A stretch of DNA of 64,000 nt, taken from Rhynchospora pubera. Its lineage: Eukaryota > Streptophyta > Magnoliopsida > Poales > Cyperaceae. Position numbers and translations under genes: made by a program. The DNA lies in the NCBI GenBank assembly GCA_028095005.1, contig CM051461.1, positions 63,917,840-63,981,839 on the forward strand, read 5' to 3'. Shown piece after piece: positions 1 through 11,025 of this stretch; within the stretch, counting starts at the first letter, position 1; every line of letters begins with the position of its first letter. Below the pieces are notes generated by a model that saw nothing but the letters and a program-made list of their open reading frames with translations, was not told the origin of the DNA and ran no database searches.

Positions 1-200
1 GGCGTATATATATGGAGTTGTTTTAAAAAATTAAAATTTAATAATAATAATATGTAGAGGTATGAAAATTAGTATGAATTAATTGAGTCTTCTTTCACGA
101 ACATAAATCATATCGCAGCGGAAAAAATATCCCTTATGATGCCAAAATACATAATTAGCAAAATACACGAAAATATCTCTAATGGTATGTGGACAGATGT

Positions 201-350
201 GGGCTCCGTTTGGATGGTGTGGGAATAAGAGAAATAAGGGAAGAAGTATTGGGAAGTGCGTAATTTTGTGAAAAATTTAGATTGTTTAATAATAAATTTA
301 TTTTCATCTTTCATTTTTTCTCTTATTCTCACTCCCATCCAAACACAATG
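201..350. mobile_element. Short MITE, GGCTCCGTTTGGATG family, copy 1
   Basis: The left end reads GGCTCCGTTTGGATGGTGTG. The right end is a degenerate inverted counterpart (CCCATCCAAACACA). The core shares the phrase GAAGTATTGGGAAGTG with at least six other copies in this window. The target-site duplication of this copy is no longer clear. It carries no coding sequence. Confidence 0.7.
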
Positions 351-430
351 ATAGCAATATTGACTCCTCAATAGGAGTAGTGGGGCACTGGTACCATTAG
401 ATCCAGTCATCCAGTGCCGGTTTTTGAGAA

Positions 431-625
431 GTTAGAATAGGAATAGGGTATAAGAATAAGAATTTTCGATTTACGTGCTTATCCAAATTCCTTATTCTTA
501 TACTATAGTTTTGTTAGTATAGGAATAAGAATTATTATTCTTTATTCTTGTGTTGTTTGTGTTGCACAAGAATAAAAATAAGCACGTAAACCGAAAATTC
601 TTATTCTTATATCCTATTCCTTGGT
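431..625. mobile_element. Foldback MITE
   Basis: Two near-perfect inverted arms of about 45 bases face each other: 437-481 (GGAATAGGGTATAAGAATAAG and onward) and 577-622. They surround a roughly 95-base loop. The structure would fold into a long hairpin. It is non-coding and lies next to the preceding MITE. Confidence 0.65.
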
Positions 626-979
626 CATCCAAACACACCAATAAGTGGGGAGGGAGGTAAGAGATAGCTATTTTGTACATAAACTTTTCTGTTAATAAAT
701 GGAGGAGTGGTAGACAACTGTCCACTTGTTTCAAAATAAAATACATAATTAGCTTTCATCTTAATTACTAGTTTGATAAAGCGTGTCCGAGCTAGCAAAA
801 CATGTCATCAAAACTACTATAAAATGAAATGAAGTCATCTCGAAAAGAACGTCTTGTAAAAAAAGGGTGACCCATTTCATTAGGTTACTCATCAACATTA
901 CATTATTATATAAAAAAAAGACGAATAATTAATGGTTGCATAAAAAATAAAAAAGGTTTAAAAATGCATTGGATTGCGA

Positions 980-1028
980 CACGTGGATGGTGAGGTCCCG
1001 CCTAACTCTCACCCTCGTACCTATAAAT
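980..1028 (+). promoter_or_regulatory. Metallothionein promoter: G-box and TATA box
   Basis: A G-box core CACGTG (980-985, context GACACGTGGA) lies about 40 bases upstream of a TATA box (CTATAAATAG, 1021-1030). The metallothionein ATG follows at 1106. G-box/ABRE elements bind bZIP and bHLH factors and often give stress or ABA response. Such control here is inference from the motif. Confidence 0.65.
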
Positions 1029-1105
1029 AGCAGCTTATTTCTTTCTTTGGATCATATCAAAAGCACAATAGTTAATTTGTACAAGTGAAAGAGAAGTTAA
1101 TTAAG

Positions 1106-1894
1106 ATGTCTTGCAACTGCTCCTGCGGAAGCAACTGTTCCTGCGGCTCTGGCTGCAAATGCGGGTCTCCCTTCTTTCCTTCTATCTTGTTTTCGTTTTT
1201 TTATGCAAAAAAGGAGAGAAATATTTAGTTATATGTACTAAGGAATATTATGATTTAGTATTAATTGTCTGTTTAGCTAAATAGTAGCAGAGAGTAGTGA
1301 TAATTCACAGCAGGTCAAGTCCTGTAACACCTCCAATTTATCAGACAACCGGAGCTTAAATAACCCAATGAATTAATTACCAATTAACTACCACGATTAG
1401 TTACTATACACCAATTAACATATGTTGTTTTACGTTATTCTACTGCGGGCAAAAACTTGATTAAATTTGAATGTTGGGCGGTACAGGTCCAAGATGTACC
1501 CAGACTTGGAGGAGAAGGACGTCACTGCCAAAACCATGATCATTGGATTTGCTCCTGCCAAAAGGTAATTAACTAAAGCAAAACTGTATTTATATCCTTA
1601 GTAGCACACCACAATCAACTGATGGAATGAACAGATATTATTCAATAATAACTAGATGTGTGGAGGCAATTTCAAACTTGTACTATTGAAAAATTTGCAA
1701 GATTCACTCTGTATAAGCTAGCTAGCTTCATCTTGTATAACTAAATACAGATTTAGTTAATGAATGCTGAAAAGATAATTGAATGGGCTTGCAGTGAATT
1801 GGGAGGATTTGAGATGGAAGGCGAGGCGGCAGCTGAGAACGACTGCAAGTGTGGTTCCAACTGCAGCTGCAGCTCCTGTGGATGCAAAAAATGA
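1106..1894 (+). CDS. MT1: Type 1 plant metallothionein (3 exons)
   Basis: This small cytosolic Cys-rich protein of 78 residues is expected to bind Cu, Zn and Cd through thiolates. The exons are 1106-1164, 1487-1564 and 1795-1894, and both introns are GT-AG. The N-terminal domain (residues 1-19) holds seven Cys in Cys-X-Cys pairs (C3, C5, C7, C11, C13, C17, C19). The C-terminal domain has six Cys (63, 65, 69, 71, 74, 76). A Cys-free spacer containing KMYPDLEE and MIIGFAPAK separates them. This layout and the KMYPDLEE motif match type 1 plant metallothioneins. Type 1 usually has six N-terminal Cys, so the extra Cys near the N-terminus is unusual. Because the exons are short, simple ORF finding shows only an out-of-frame shadow over exon 3. 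A G-box and TATA box precede the gene. Confidence 0.92.
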
Positions 1895-1964
1895 GTGTAA
1901 CTATTTATTATCCTTGCTAGCTACATGCATGGCTTTGATTGAGCTTGTATTATCAGTTGTCTAG

Positions 1965-3400
1965 TGTCTTGTGATCTGATCTGTGTGAGCGCATGTGTCA
2001 AAAATAAATAACAAGGCTAAGACGGTGAATTAATCTTAGCCGTTGGAACTGAACTGTGTCTGTATGTGTGTCAAAAATTAAATTGTTGCTAAAAGAAAAT
2101 CTGTGAGTTTGCCTGTGCATGTATCCTGTGTATGTGATTGTTATTTTATTATGAGTGAATGAATGAATATTTTGGTTTTATTAAAAAATTAAGTTGCTTC
2201 TCTGCATCTCTTTATTGAGTCCCTGACTGTTGTGGTCTGTAGATGTGGACCTCTAAAGTATATACAGAATAGTTCATCTTGTTGAGTTGAAGTCAGCACG
2301 GCCCAATAAAGCCCACACTAGACCCTATCTCTTTACCTTCTCAAATCCTCATATTTTCGGCCCTTCAATGTAAGATTATCTTTTTAATAAAATAAAATAA
2401 AAAGATGATGATTTTTCCATTCACATTTACTGCCGACTTTAATCCTTGTCATCCCCCAGCTGGGGTAAGTCAATTTCACCATTTTATGCTTACAAAAATA
2501 ATTAGTGGTCGCAATGCGTTCTTTATAATAATAGTAACCGGATTATTTCACAGTTCCGCACGGGTCATTTTGGCATATATTGGCAATTTAGCTCTCCAAT
2601 TTATCCAAACTGATTATGATAAAATAATCCCTTAGAAAAAAAAATTTATATACATACAGATTGCTTCATTAGCTATTAGTCTATTACCTGTGCCGATTAA
2701 TCCTGAGATTTACCATCGGCCCCGTATTCTTTTTGCGTGTAACTAATTAACATCCAATAAAAGGAACAAGCATTACAATTTGAATGAAGAATCGCATCTA
2801 AATACCGTCAAGGTATAGCATTGCGTCCGCGGAAGACTTAAAATTTCAAATTCATCTGCCCTAAAGTTTAACTAAAAAAAATAAACAAAGGAAATGAAGG
2901 ATTGAAATGAGAAATGGCCAAATGTAAGTTGCTGAGGTCAGCACAAGAAGTTGGCAAGGGCTGAAGACACCCTGATGTAATTAGCTACGGTAAGATAACC
3001 AGATACAAAAGGACACTTGAGTGCATTGAACTCAGGAGGCAAAAGAAAAGGAGGAAAAGTAAAACCAGAGAGGATGGAACAAAGTAAAGAAAAAGCAAAC
3101 ATTAGAGGGAGAGCTCAGTTTGGAAGGGAACGAGAATAATTTACACTAAGACACCTCAGTTTCGTCCTATGTAATTAAACAATATATAGTAGATTATAAA
3201 TAGATTATCAGCCGCAAAGGCGACTTTAAGCGCATCAAAAAATAGAGAGGCGAACCCAATCGCACTCAGCTTTTACAAACCCTTCCCCACATCTAATGCT
3301 AACTAGCCTAATCTATAGTCTAATCAATACATTAGAATGGATTAAGGGTCCAGTACAAAGTTGCTACTTCTTTTCCCGTCCTTTCTTTCTTAAAGAGAGA
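1965..3400. other. Intergenic, no gene seen
   Basis: This AT-rich stretch lies between the metallothionein and the convergent glucanase gene. The first part is metallothionein 3' UTR and flank (TG-rich, 1960-2170). The part next to 3400 is probably glucanase 3' UTR and flank. No convincing coding region or delimited repeat was found. Confidence 0.6.
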
Positions 3401-3539
3401 TGATCATAAGCTACCCCACAAAAAAGGAAGCAAAAGTGTGAAGAGGAGCAGGCATCTGATTCTCCCGTGCAGCCAACCATTCTTACTATCATCTGCTGAA
3501 CTTACAGCTGCTGGAGCCTGTGCCTGAGAATGTGCCTGC

Positions 3540-6150
3540 TCAAGAGCTGAACTTGCAGCTTCCGTAGCCTGCGGCAAAGAAACACACAACTCTGCTTATT
3601 TGTTAACTGGTACCACTCACTAAGGTTGTTGTCAATCAAAAAAAAAGGTGAACACATATTAAACTAATTTGTGTTTTCAGTACAACCAGAACCTAACTCT
3701 AATTAGTAAATTGCATTTATCAAAGAGAAATGGATAGCTGTCATCTTGCATTTATTCATTTTGATGTATAACTGAACTGTCGTGGAGTGAAAACTAACTG
3801 GTTTGCATATTATGCTACCATTTAGAAATGAAAGATGTTTTTAAGAAATTAATTTAGAAGAAAAGAAATTCACAAGTAGAAATATAAATAGAAATATTCA
3901 CAACACCAGGCTTTAAATTTTGATCGATAGATAATGTCCCTAAAAAAAGAAATATGAGAGAGAGATATAGAGAGAGGATGTATACTTGGATCAGTTGTAG
4001 TGACAACTGCAGAGTCAGAGAAGTTGCAGTCATAATCGTATCTGCCGTAAAACTGGTAGTAGGCATTCATGGCATACGCGGCATGCGCTTGAAGCGTGTC
4101 AGGCTGGAAGCAGGGCCCACCCATCTGAATTGGTTTGCAATCAACATATTGGCATGCATAATTTATGTTATTTTGCAGTGCAGTTCCGCTTGCATCTGCC
4201 TTCGGAACACACCATTTCCCACTGCCACTCCCGCTGCCCGATCCAGCTGGAGTCGGTGCTGGGGAAGGTTGTGCAGCCTGCACATATATAAGCACAGCAC
4301 AATGCATCAGGAAAATCCAAATGCTTTCGATTGTTCAATTAATTAAAAAATTGGGTTTAGGTTAAGGGAAGTAAGATTTATGGGAGTTGTTAAATATGAA
4401 TATACTAATTACTATTAATATATAAGATATAATATATTAGGGCCATTTTCTGTAAGGGAAAAAGAAAGAAAAGGAAAGTGGTCCTGCTTTGATGGCAGAT
4501 TGGCAGAAGCGTGTCGGGCACTTTTCATTCAATTGACGCTGCCTGCTTTGGCACAAATGAAATGAAATGGGCAGGAAGGAGTATGACAGGACAGAATCTA
4601 ATAATCTAGAATAAGGCACAAGTGTCGTTATTTTAAAAAAAAAAAAAAAGGCACAAGTGTCCATGGGCAAAAGTCTAGAACTTCATCAATGAATGCATTT
4701 GACCAGAATGCCCTCCTGATAATGAAAATTCACTGACAGTACCAAGGCACGCGTTTTACCCCTTTCACATTGCATGGTTAATTTGCATTAAGATGATGGC
4801 GTCGTAGTCGTAGGTGTGGACTGGTGGTGCAGGAGTCCACAAATCACGGCTGCACGGCACCACTGCACCAGACCAGCTGTCACCCACTACCTCATTGCCA
4901 CGAGCAGCTTTGTTTTTTTTACAGTTTTTAGTACACCCCATCCCATGATTCCCATCCCAACAAAATTAATAAGAACCTAATAAAGGGATATATTTCGTAA
5001 TAATATTAATAACATAATAAAGTTCAAAGATAAAAGCATGCAATGCAAGCCTAATTACCGGATCTCGGAGCAGGCCGACGTCGTAGATGGGGGTGAAATT
5101 GGCGTTGAAGAGGCCGAAGTTGCGCTCCGCAATGGGCCCCGGCTTCTGGTTCTCGTTGAACAGCGCGAAGATGTACGTCTCGAAGGTCCGGTTGGGCATC
5201 AGCGGCGTGCCCAGCCCCGACTCCACCATGCGGATGAGGTTCCCATTGAACGCCTCTGCTTCGGCAACCCCCACCCCAATCTGCCCGGGCTCAGCCGCTG
5301 TGGGCCACCCGGTCTCCCCCACAGCAATGTCGACGTCGCCGTAGCCAAGCCTCTTCATGGCAGTGTAGACAGCGTCAAGCTGGGCCTCGAACATGCTAGT
5401 GTAGTTGATGCGGGTGACCGGGTCGAAGACACCAGCGTTTGGGCGGAAGAGTGCGTAGTCGAGGGTGCGGCCGTCGTACCCGAAGTAGGGGTAGGGGTTG
5501 ACCATGAAGGGCGTCTTGGTCTGGCGGTGGAAGTCGAGCATGGGGGCGAAGATGGCGCGGTCGTAGCCGCGGCGGAAGTGGCCTGATGAAGGGAGTTGGG
5601 AGGGAGAGAAGATGCCGAGGGAGTGCGGGGTTGAAACGCGGATGTGGGGGTACCCCGCGGAGGAGAGATCGGAGGAGAGGCAGCGCATGGCGGGGACGAG
5701 GCGGGCGATGAGGGAGCGATCAGGGGAGGCGAGGACCTCGTTGCCGACGAGGAGGAGGGAGACATTGGTGGCGGGGAGGAAGGGGAGGAGGTTCTGCGAT
5801 AGCCAGGAGGAGGCGCCGGAGGGGGTGGAGAGGGAGGGGATGGCGGAGTTGGGGGCGGTGATGGCGAGGGAGAGGGAGGAAATGTTGGCGAAGGCGCGAA
5901 TGAAGTCGGGGTTGGAGTCGAAGAGCTTGACGCGGGTGATCGACGTGCGCTGCTGCAGGAAGGCCGCCACCTGCGAAGGCGGGGGCAGGTTGTCTGCCAT
6001 CGCTCCGTAGTTCACGCCGATGGCTGCTGCCGTTGACATCGGGGTGGCCACGGGCAGAAGAAGAAGCAGCAGCAAGGGAATGACGATCAGATAGTGTTGC
6101 TGTCGCCGTTGCCGTTGCCGTTGCTGTACTGGCGCCAGTGCCGTTGCCAT
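3540..6150 (-). CDS. GH17 glucan endo-1,3-beta-glucosidase with X8 (CBM43) domain
   Basis: This is a secreted wall enzyme predicted to hydrolyse beta-1,3-glucan (callose). The exons are 6150-5059, 4277-3986 and 3568-3540, joining in frame to 470 residues. Residues 1-42 form an Ala/Leu-rich signal peptide. GH17 spans about 44-362, starting IGVNYGAMADNLP. The catalytic acid/base is E138 in LLLVGNEV and the nucleophile is E279 in VGETGWPT; the conserved FALFNENQKPGP lies at about 328. A Ser/Gly/Pro linker leads to the X8 module (about 385-468), which begins KWCVPKADAS, has the six expected Cys and ends YGSCKFSS before a TGA. X8 modules bind beta-1,3-glucan and are often found in plasmodesmal proteins. 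The last exon also carries a different frame ending in a GPI-like hydrophobic tail (see findings). A (CT)n tract lies in the 5' UTR. Confidence 0.93.
4437..4965. other. Part of glucanase intron 1 (4278-5058)
   Basis: This stretch lies inside the first intron of the GH17-X8 gene. Short open frames here are not supported by any family. A poly-A run occurs at about 4635-4649. Nothing else was recognised. Confidence 0.6.
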
Positions 6151-6160
6151 TTTTTAGTAT

Positions 6161-6181
6161 GAGAGAGAGAGAGAGAGAGAG
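6161..6181. repeat. (GA)n microsatellite in glucanase 5' UTR
   Basis: About ten GA dinucleotides lie immediately upstream of the glucanase ATG. They read as (CT)n in the transcript direction, a common plant leader feature. Confidence 0.9.
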
Positions 6182-6621
6182 GGACGGAGTGAGAGAGAGG
6201 CACAAATTCAATCAGTAGGAATATCAATACGAGAGAACAGCAGTGACTTATGCACTCGCTGAGTTACTGTACAGTCTGTACTTATTATTTTTCTTAAACA
6301 ACAGAGTTTGGGCAGGGGGGCTACTAGTCTACTACTAATACTATAATACTATATATAATGCTATCTATGTTGACGTCTTTCTTCAAATTTGACTCCTTTT
6401 ACTAACTTATTACTATTTATTAGTCTCATCTCAGAGTCTCTCTCACGCCCTATGCTTTGCTTACTTTAACCCTGCCATATAATAATCATAACCACAATTT
6501 TAATCATCATCATCATCATTTTATTATAATTTCTATTCCTACCAGGTAGTGTTCTATTTTTAGTCCGCCTTAGGAAGCATTGTTAATACTCCCATGCACC
6601 TTCCAAATGATACGTTCCTAT

Positions 6622-7252
6622 CAAGCTTTTAAATTTCGCCGAAATAACGGAAGTTATTTTCGAAATTTCGATTTTTCAGACAAAAATACACCAACGTTAC
6701 AGTTTCAAATCGAAAAAATACGTAACGCGTCATTTCCGAAATAACCCCGTTATTTCAGCGAAAAAACTTCATTTTGCGGAGAAAAAACGAAGACACGAGA
6801 GACGTTTTATACAATATAATTATATATATATATATATATATTTATTTATATTTATATTATAGTATTAATGTACTGTACAGAGTAATTATATTTATTTAGG
6901 TTTTGTGCTTATTATTTGTTATTCTCTTTTTTTTTGTTATTCTCTTTGCTTAATTTCTTTCTGTTAGATTACACGACAGGAAAATTACACAACATTAGAA
7001 TTAGTAATTTAATTATTCTCTTTGCTTAATTTCTTTGTTTAAGATTACATATTGAAAAAAGAATTATTAGCATATTAAAAAAACATAGAATTCCGACTTA
7101 TACTGTAGTACTGCACACAAGAATACATATGAGTTTGACACAGATGTTCGCATATACACACCATTTTTTTGTCGTTATTTCACTGAAAAAATACCGCACC
7201 GTTAAATCAACTCCGGACCGTCATATCAAAAAAAACGAAATTTAAAAGCTTG
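6622..7252. mobile_element. Non-autonomous hAT element with 8-bp TSD
   Basis: A perfect 17-bp terminal inverted repeat, CAAGCTTTTAAATTTCG, lies at 6622-6638 and 7236-7252. It is flanked by the perfect 8-bp direct repeat GTTCCTAT (6614-6621 and 7253-7260). The 8-bp TSD indicates hAT. The 631-bp interior has clustered GTTATTTC/GAAATAAC words near the left end, an AT microsatellite at about 6820-6840 and no transposase. Confidence 0.9.
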
Positions 7253-7639
7253 GTTCCTATACATGATACTTACCGTAACTGATTTGTTTAGGCGTCATAT
7301 TTATGCATGTTCGGTACAATACACTTGATTTTATTTATGTTGTTCAATTTATCATGTATGATTTGTTATTTTCAGGGGGGGGAAATAAATAATTACAGTG
7401 ATATTAGAGTGATGCGGACAATGCATAATTTTTGGACTATAAGTAACGCAGATGCATTGGACATTATTGCGTACACAACCACTTGGGAATGTTAACAACC
7501 TACAACTAGTAATTAATACCATAGAGCAACAGTCTAAATAGCTCAAAATTTATCTGAACAAATTGCATGCCAACGTAGCATTTTTTTTCTCAGTTATCCC
7601 TAACATAGATACGTTAAGAAAGTGGCAGCGGAACAATTC

Positions 7640-7880
7640 ATTTCGTTGTTTGTCGTTCCGTTAAGAAACACAATACAAGATTTCATTTTATATTTTCATT
7701 AACCGTTCCACAATTCGTTTCACTCAAGAAATTACACATAAATGGTTCGATACGGCACTATTTCTTGTTCCGTTTAATGTTTCGTTCGAAATAAAATGAA
7801 AAGTGGTGTCATTATTCGTTCCGTTTCGATTATGCGAAACGACAGAACGTGGTAAACGGTAGGATTGACAGCCCTACTAG
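7640..7880. mobile_element. hAT-like terminal remnant
   Basis: Many GTTCCGTTTCG/CGAAAC words lead to a right terminus reading GGATTGACAGCCCTA, the inverse of a TAGGGCTGTCAATCC-type hAT end. No matching left terminus or TSD was found, so this is probably a truncated element. Confidence 0.45.
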
Positions 7881-7914
7881 AGGATCTATCAACTAAAATA
7901 AAACTCAGTATAGA

Positions 7915-8984
7915 TAGGGATGAAAACGGATCGGATACAGAGCAGATGTTGGTCTTTCCATATCCGCATCCATATTTTTTTCGGATACGGATACGAATAG
8001 GAATGCGTTCGGATACGGATACGGTTCAGATATTAAACGGATACGGATACGGATACGGTTCGAATATTTTCGGATACGAAGTCGAATTCGAATATATTTT
8101 GTCGGATACGGATAACATTTTAATCTTTTATTATTTATTTACGATAGCAGTTTCTGTAAATATAATATTATTCAATATACTCAATGTCTATATTAGTACT
8201 TCTTCAAGATCAGTGGTAGTACATGCGAATAAATATCTATTATTTTTCATTGTTTGAGCCAAATGAGCATTTATTTAATATATGAAAGTTAATTTTAATA
8301 ACAATGCCTTCGATTATAATGTACACCTTTAGAAAATGAACTTCTTTAAAATCACAGTAAGCAAATTTATTTGTTGGGTTCCAACTTTCAACACATAAAT
8401 AAATGGCTAAAAGTGAAAGCAAATAAGAGACCTGCTAAAATTGCTAGCACCACATAAATACAAATCTAATAGGATTGATTAATAAATTCAGTCTTTCCAC
8501 ATTTTGAATTCTAACAGTATGTTTAACTATTCAATGTCAAATCATATCATGTTACCTTAAATGTCATCATACATTAAAATTGTATATTAATAATATGTAA
8601 TCATCATTATTAGAGAAAAAATTAATTTTAGTGTTGTTATCATATATAATCGTCTCAATAATAGAAAATAAAAATAATTTTATGTTACTAGTCCAAATGA
8701 AAATATTATTGTAAGAGAATTTATCTAATAAAAATTAAGTATTATCTAATGTAGATAAGTAATTATATTAATCATCTTATGCCGTTAAAGATACGGATAA
8801 ACAGATTAATATCTATCGGATACGGATAATATCCATGTCGGATACGAATATGGATCGGATAGTGTCAAAAAACTCAAAGCCATATCCGTATCTATATTTT
8901 TTGGCGGATACGAATACAAATACGAATATGTTCGAATACTGATACGGATACGAATCGGATTTTATCCGCTATGTTTTCATCCTG
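7915..8984. mobile_element. Non-autonomous hAT element, GGATACGG repeats
   Basis: The ends are TAGGGATGAAAAC (7915) and GTTTTCATCCTG (to 8984). They are flanked by AGTATAGA (7907-7914) and AGTATGGA (8985-8992), an 8-bp TSD with one mismatch. Both subterminal regions are packed with GGATACGGATACG words in opposing orientations, as in hAT subterminal transposase-binding arrays. The AT-rich interior is non-coding; a 130-residue open frame over the left array is a repeat artefact. Confidence 0.87.
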
Positions 8985-9787
8985 AGTATGGAACACTAGA
9001 GAAGTTCCGGTATAATATAATATGCAGTTAAGTTAATTGTGTTCCGGAACAAAATTGTTGGCCCAGCCTAATTACTAATTACTAATTACTAACTCTGCAT
9101 TGACAATTTGACAAAGACTCCCGACTCCGCAGAGATCATACCCAACTTGACAACTTACTGGAATTATCTTCGTTAGTTCCTTTTCCCTTTCACGATTTGA
9201 GTTTCCACGTTCTCATTTATTATTAGCAAACAATAGACACGGGTCCAAACTGCTTCTTTCCCGGCTTTTTTCAAAAAATTTAAATTTAAATTAAATGGTA
9301 TGTCGATAGCTAAGTAATTGCTTTTCTTTTTTCTTTACTTCTGTTATCCATGTTTTGCATAAAAAGAACATCGTATATTGGATAAAAATTATTTTATCTC
9401 GACTAGCAACATAATATTAACTTTTCAAATTCACTGCTATACTTAATTATATATATATAGTATTTGATTTGATGAATCGCTATATCAAATGCAATTAAAT
9501 CTAAAGTTGAAAATCTCAAAATGACTAATTTAAACTGCTAAATTTGTTCTTCATATTAAAATTTTCATACCAACAACATTTAACATTTTTTTAAATTTGT
9601 GAATATTTTTTTTTTACATTTTTTAAAATTATTGTTATTAAATGATTCGATACTAATTAGATCAAATTTTTTTCAAAAAATACCAAAAACTAATAACAAT
9701 GTTAGAAAATATGTAAAATTTGATGGCATAAAGATTTCAATATAAAGATAACATTGAACAATTTAGACGAAGATTTCAATATAAAGA
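8985..9787. other. Intergenic with degenerate MITE-like DNA
   Basis: No gene is seen. From about 9520 the sequence resembles a decayed arm of the adjacent Mutator-type MITE family (words such as ATTTCAATATAAAG and CATTGAACAATTTAGA). The intact copy at 9788 may therefore have inserted into an older relative. Confidence 0.4.
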
Positions 9788-10190
9788 GAAATTGGCTAAA
9801 ATCAGCCACGATTGACGGATGCAACCGTCAGCTACGATCAAATCTCAATTTCTAGATTCTAACAGTCGATCCGAACCGTTCAATGTGTTCTCCATATTGA
9901 AATCTCATTGGAGACCAAATTTTACATTTTTCTAAAATTTTTTAGTATTTGTTTGATATTTTACAAAATTCTTAATCTAAACAATTTTAGACCCTTCAAT
10001 AACTATGATTTTTAAAAATCTCAAAAAAATAGTAAATAAAATCAGAAAAATGTAAAATTTGGTCTCCAATGAGATTTCAATATGGAGAACAAATTGAACG
10101 GTTCAGATCGACTGTTAAAATTTCAAAAATTGAGATTTTATCGTAGCTGACGATTGCATCCGTCAGTCGTGGCTGATTTTAGTCCATCTC
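9788..10190. mobile_element. Mutator-like MITE, 9-bp TSD
   Basis: The termini are GAAATTGGCTAAAATCAGCC and, inverted, GAGATGGACTAAAATCAGCC (17 of 20 match). They begin long inverted arms of well over 100 bp. The perfect 9-bp TSD ATATAAAGA lies at 9779-9787 and 10191-10199, which fits the Mutator superfamily. It is 403 bp and non-coding. Confidence 0.88.
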
Positions 10191-10626
10191 ATATAAAGAT
10201 CGCATTCAACTATTTAGAAGTTTGGAATTTTGGAAAGGTCATTTGACCAAACTCTCCGTCCATACCGATTTGAATTTTTCTGGAGAGTATTTGAAATACG
10301 ATAATAAAAGTAGCAGCAGAAAGGTAACGTTGCTTCTGAGTTCTGATTTAAAAATATAAAATTATTTTGGACGGAGAGAATTGTGCATTTCTAATCCCTA
10401 CCGTAGCGATTCTGTGGTGATAAATGTACTAATTGAGTAATTAATGGGAAGGAAACCAGCAAAGTGGGCCTCGCTCAAGGAAGGTGGAACGTGGGGCACG
10501 TGGTGTGAAATGGGGATGCGCGGCTAATATTTCACACTTTTTTTGAAACTTGAAATTTGGAATCAAATGAATTGCCATCAAATTTCAAAGTAAAAGAGAA
10601 CCTGAACCACTCACTCATGGTCATGG

Positions 10627-10763
10627 CCAACCACTGCGTAGTTCAGTGGTCCGAGGCATAGCTCTTCCTACGGGAAGGCAGGGTTCGAGTCTCAGTGGGT
10701 GGGACGGAAAAAGGGTGTGTGGGTTGGCTACGGTCTTTTATCAAAAAGAGAAAAAAAAAGAAT
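10627..10763 (+). mobile_element. tRNA-derived SINE with 12-bp TSD
   Basis: It carries RNA polymerase III promoter boxes: A box TAGTTCAGTGG (10639-10649) and B box GGTTCGAGTCT (10682-10692). A tRNA-unrelated body ends in an A-rich tail (about 10741-10761). The perfect direct repeat TCATGGTCATGG lies at 10615-10626 and 10764-10775. It is a short, non-coding retroposon of about 137 bp. Confidence 0.85.
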
Positions 10764-10867
10764 TCATGGTCATGGACATGGCTGTTAGCTGAGACAGATT
10801 GGATAGTACTGAATGCTACGGTCATGGGTTGGCTACGGTCTTATATTATTTGGATTTCAATATAATA

Positions 10868-11025
10868 GGGCCGTTTGGATCGCTTAAGAATTTGGGAAAT
10901 TTCATATTTCTAGGCATAAATTTATTAGAAAATGTGTAACTTTGTGAAGAGTTTGCATTGTTTATAATAAATTTATGCTAAGAATATGAAATTTCCCAAA
11001 TTCCCCCGGAAATCCAAACAGCCCC
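10868..11025. mobile_element. MITE with GGGCCGTTTGGAT ends
   Basis: The inverted ends are GGGCCGTTTGGAT and ATCCAAACAGCCCC. The interior arms AATTTGGGAAATTTCATATT and the inverse pair with each other. It is related in its ends to the GGCTCCGTTTGGATG family. The flanks are ATA and TAT, so a TSD is not certain. Confidence 0.7.

Noticed and set aside
1779..1964. 61-residue plus-strand frame
   Set aside because: Out of frame with the Cys-rich metallothionein exon 3, which splices perfectly to exons 1 and 2.
3404..3589. Treating the 61-codon minus-strand frame as the main glucanase C-terminus
   Set aside because: It would drop YGSCKF, which completes the X8 domain and splices in phase. It is kept only as a possible alternative isoform.
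5038..5765. Long open frames on both strands inside the glucanase first exon
   Set aside because: They are shadows of the GC-rich GH17 coding frame; none shows family motifs.
7865..8257. 130-residue frame across the GGATACGG arrays, and the arrays as a possible CRISPR
   Set aside because: Words are irregularly spaced, lack unique spacers, and lie at the ends of a hAT element with a TSD. The peptide is a repeat artefact.
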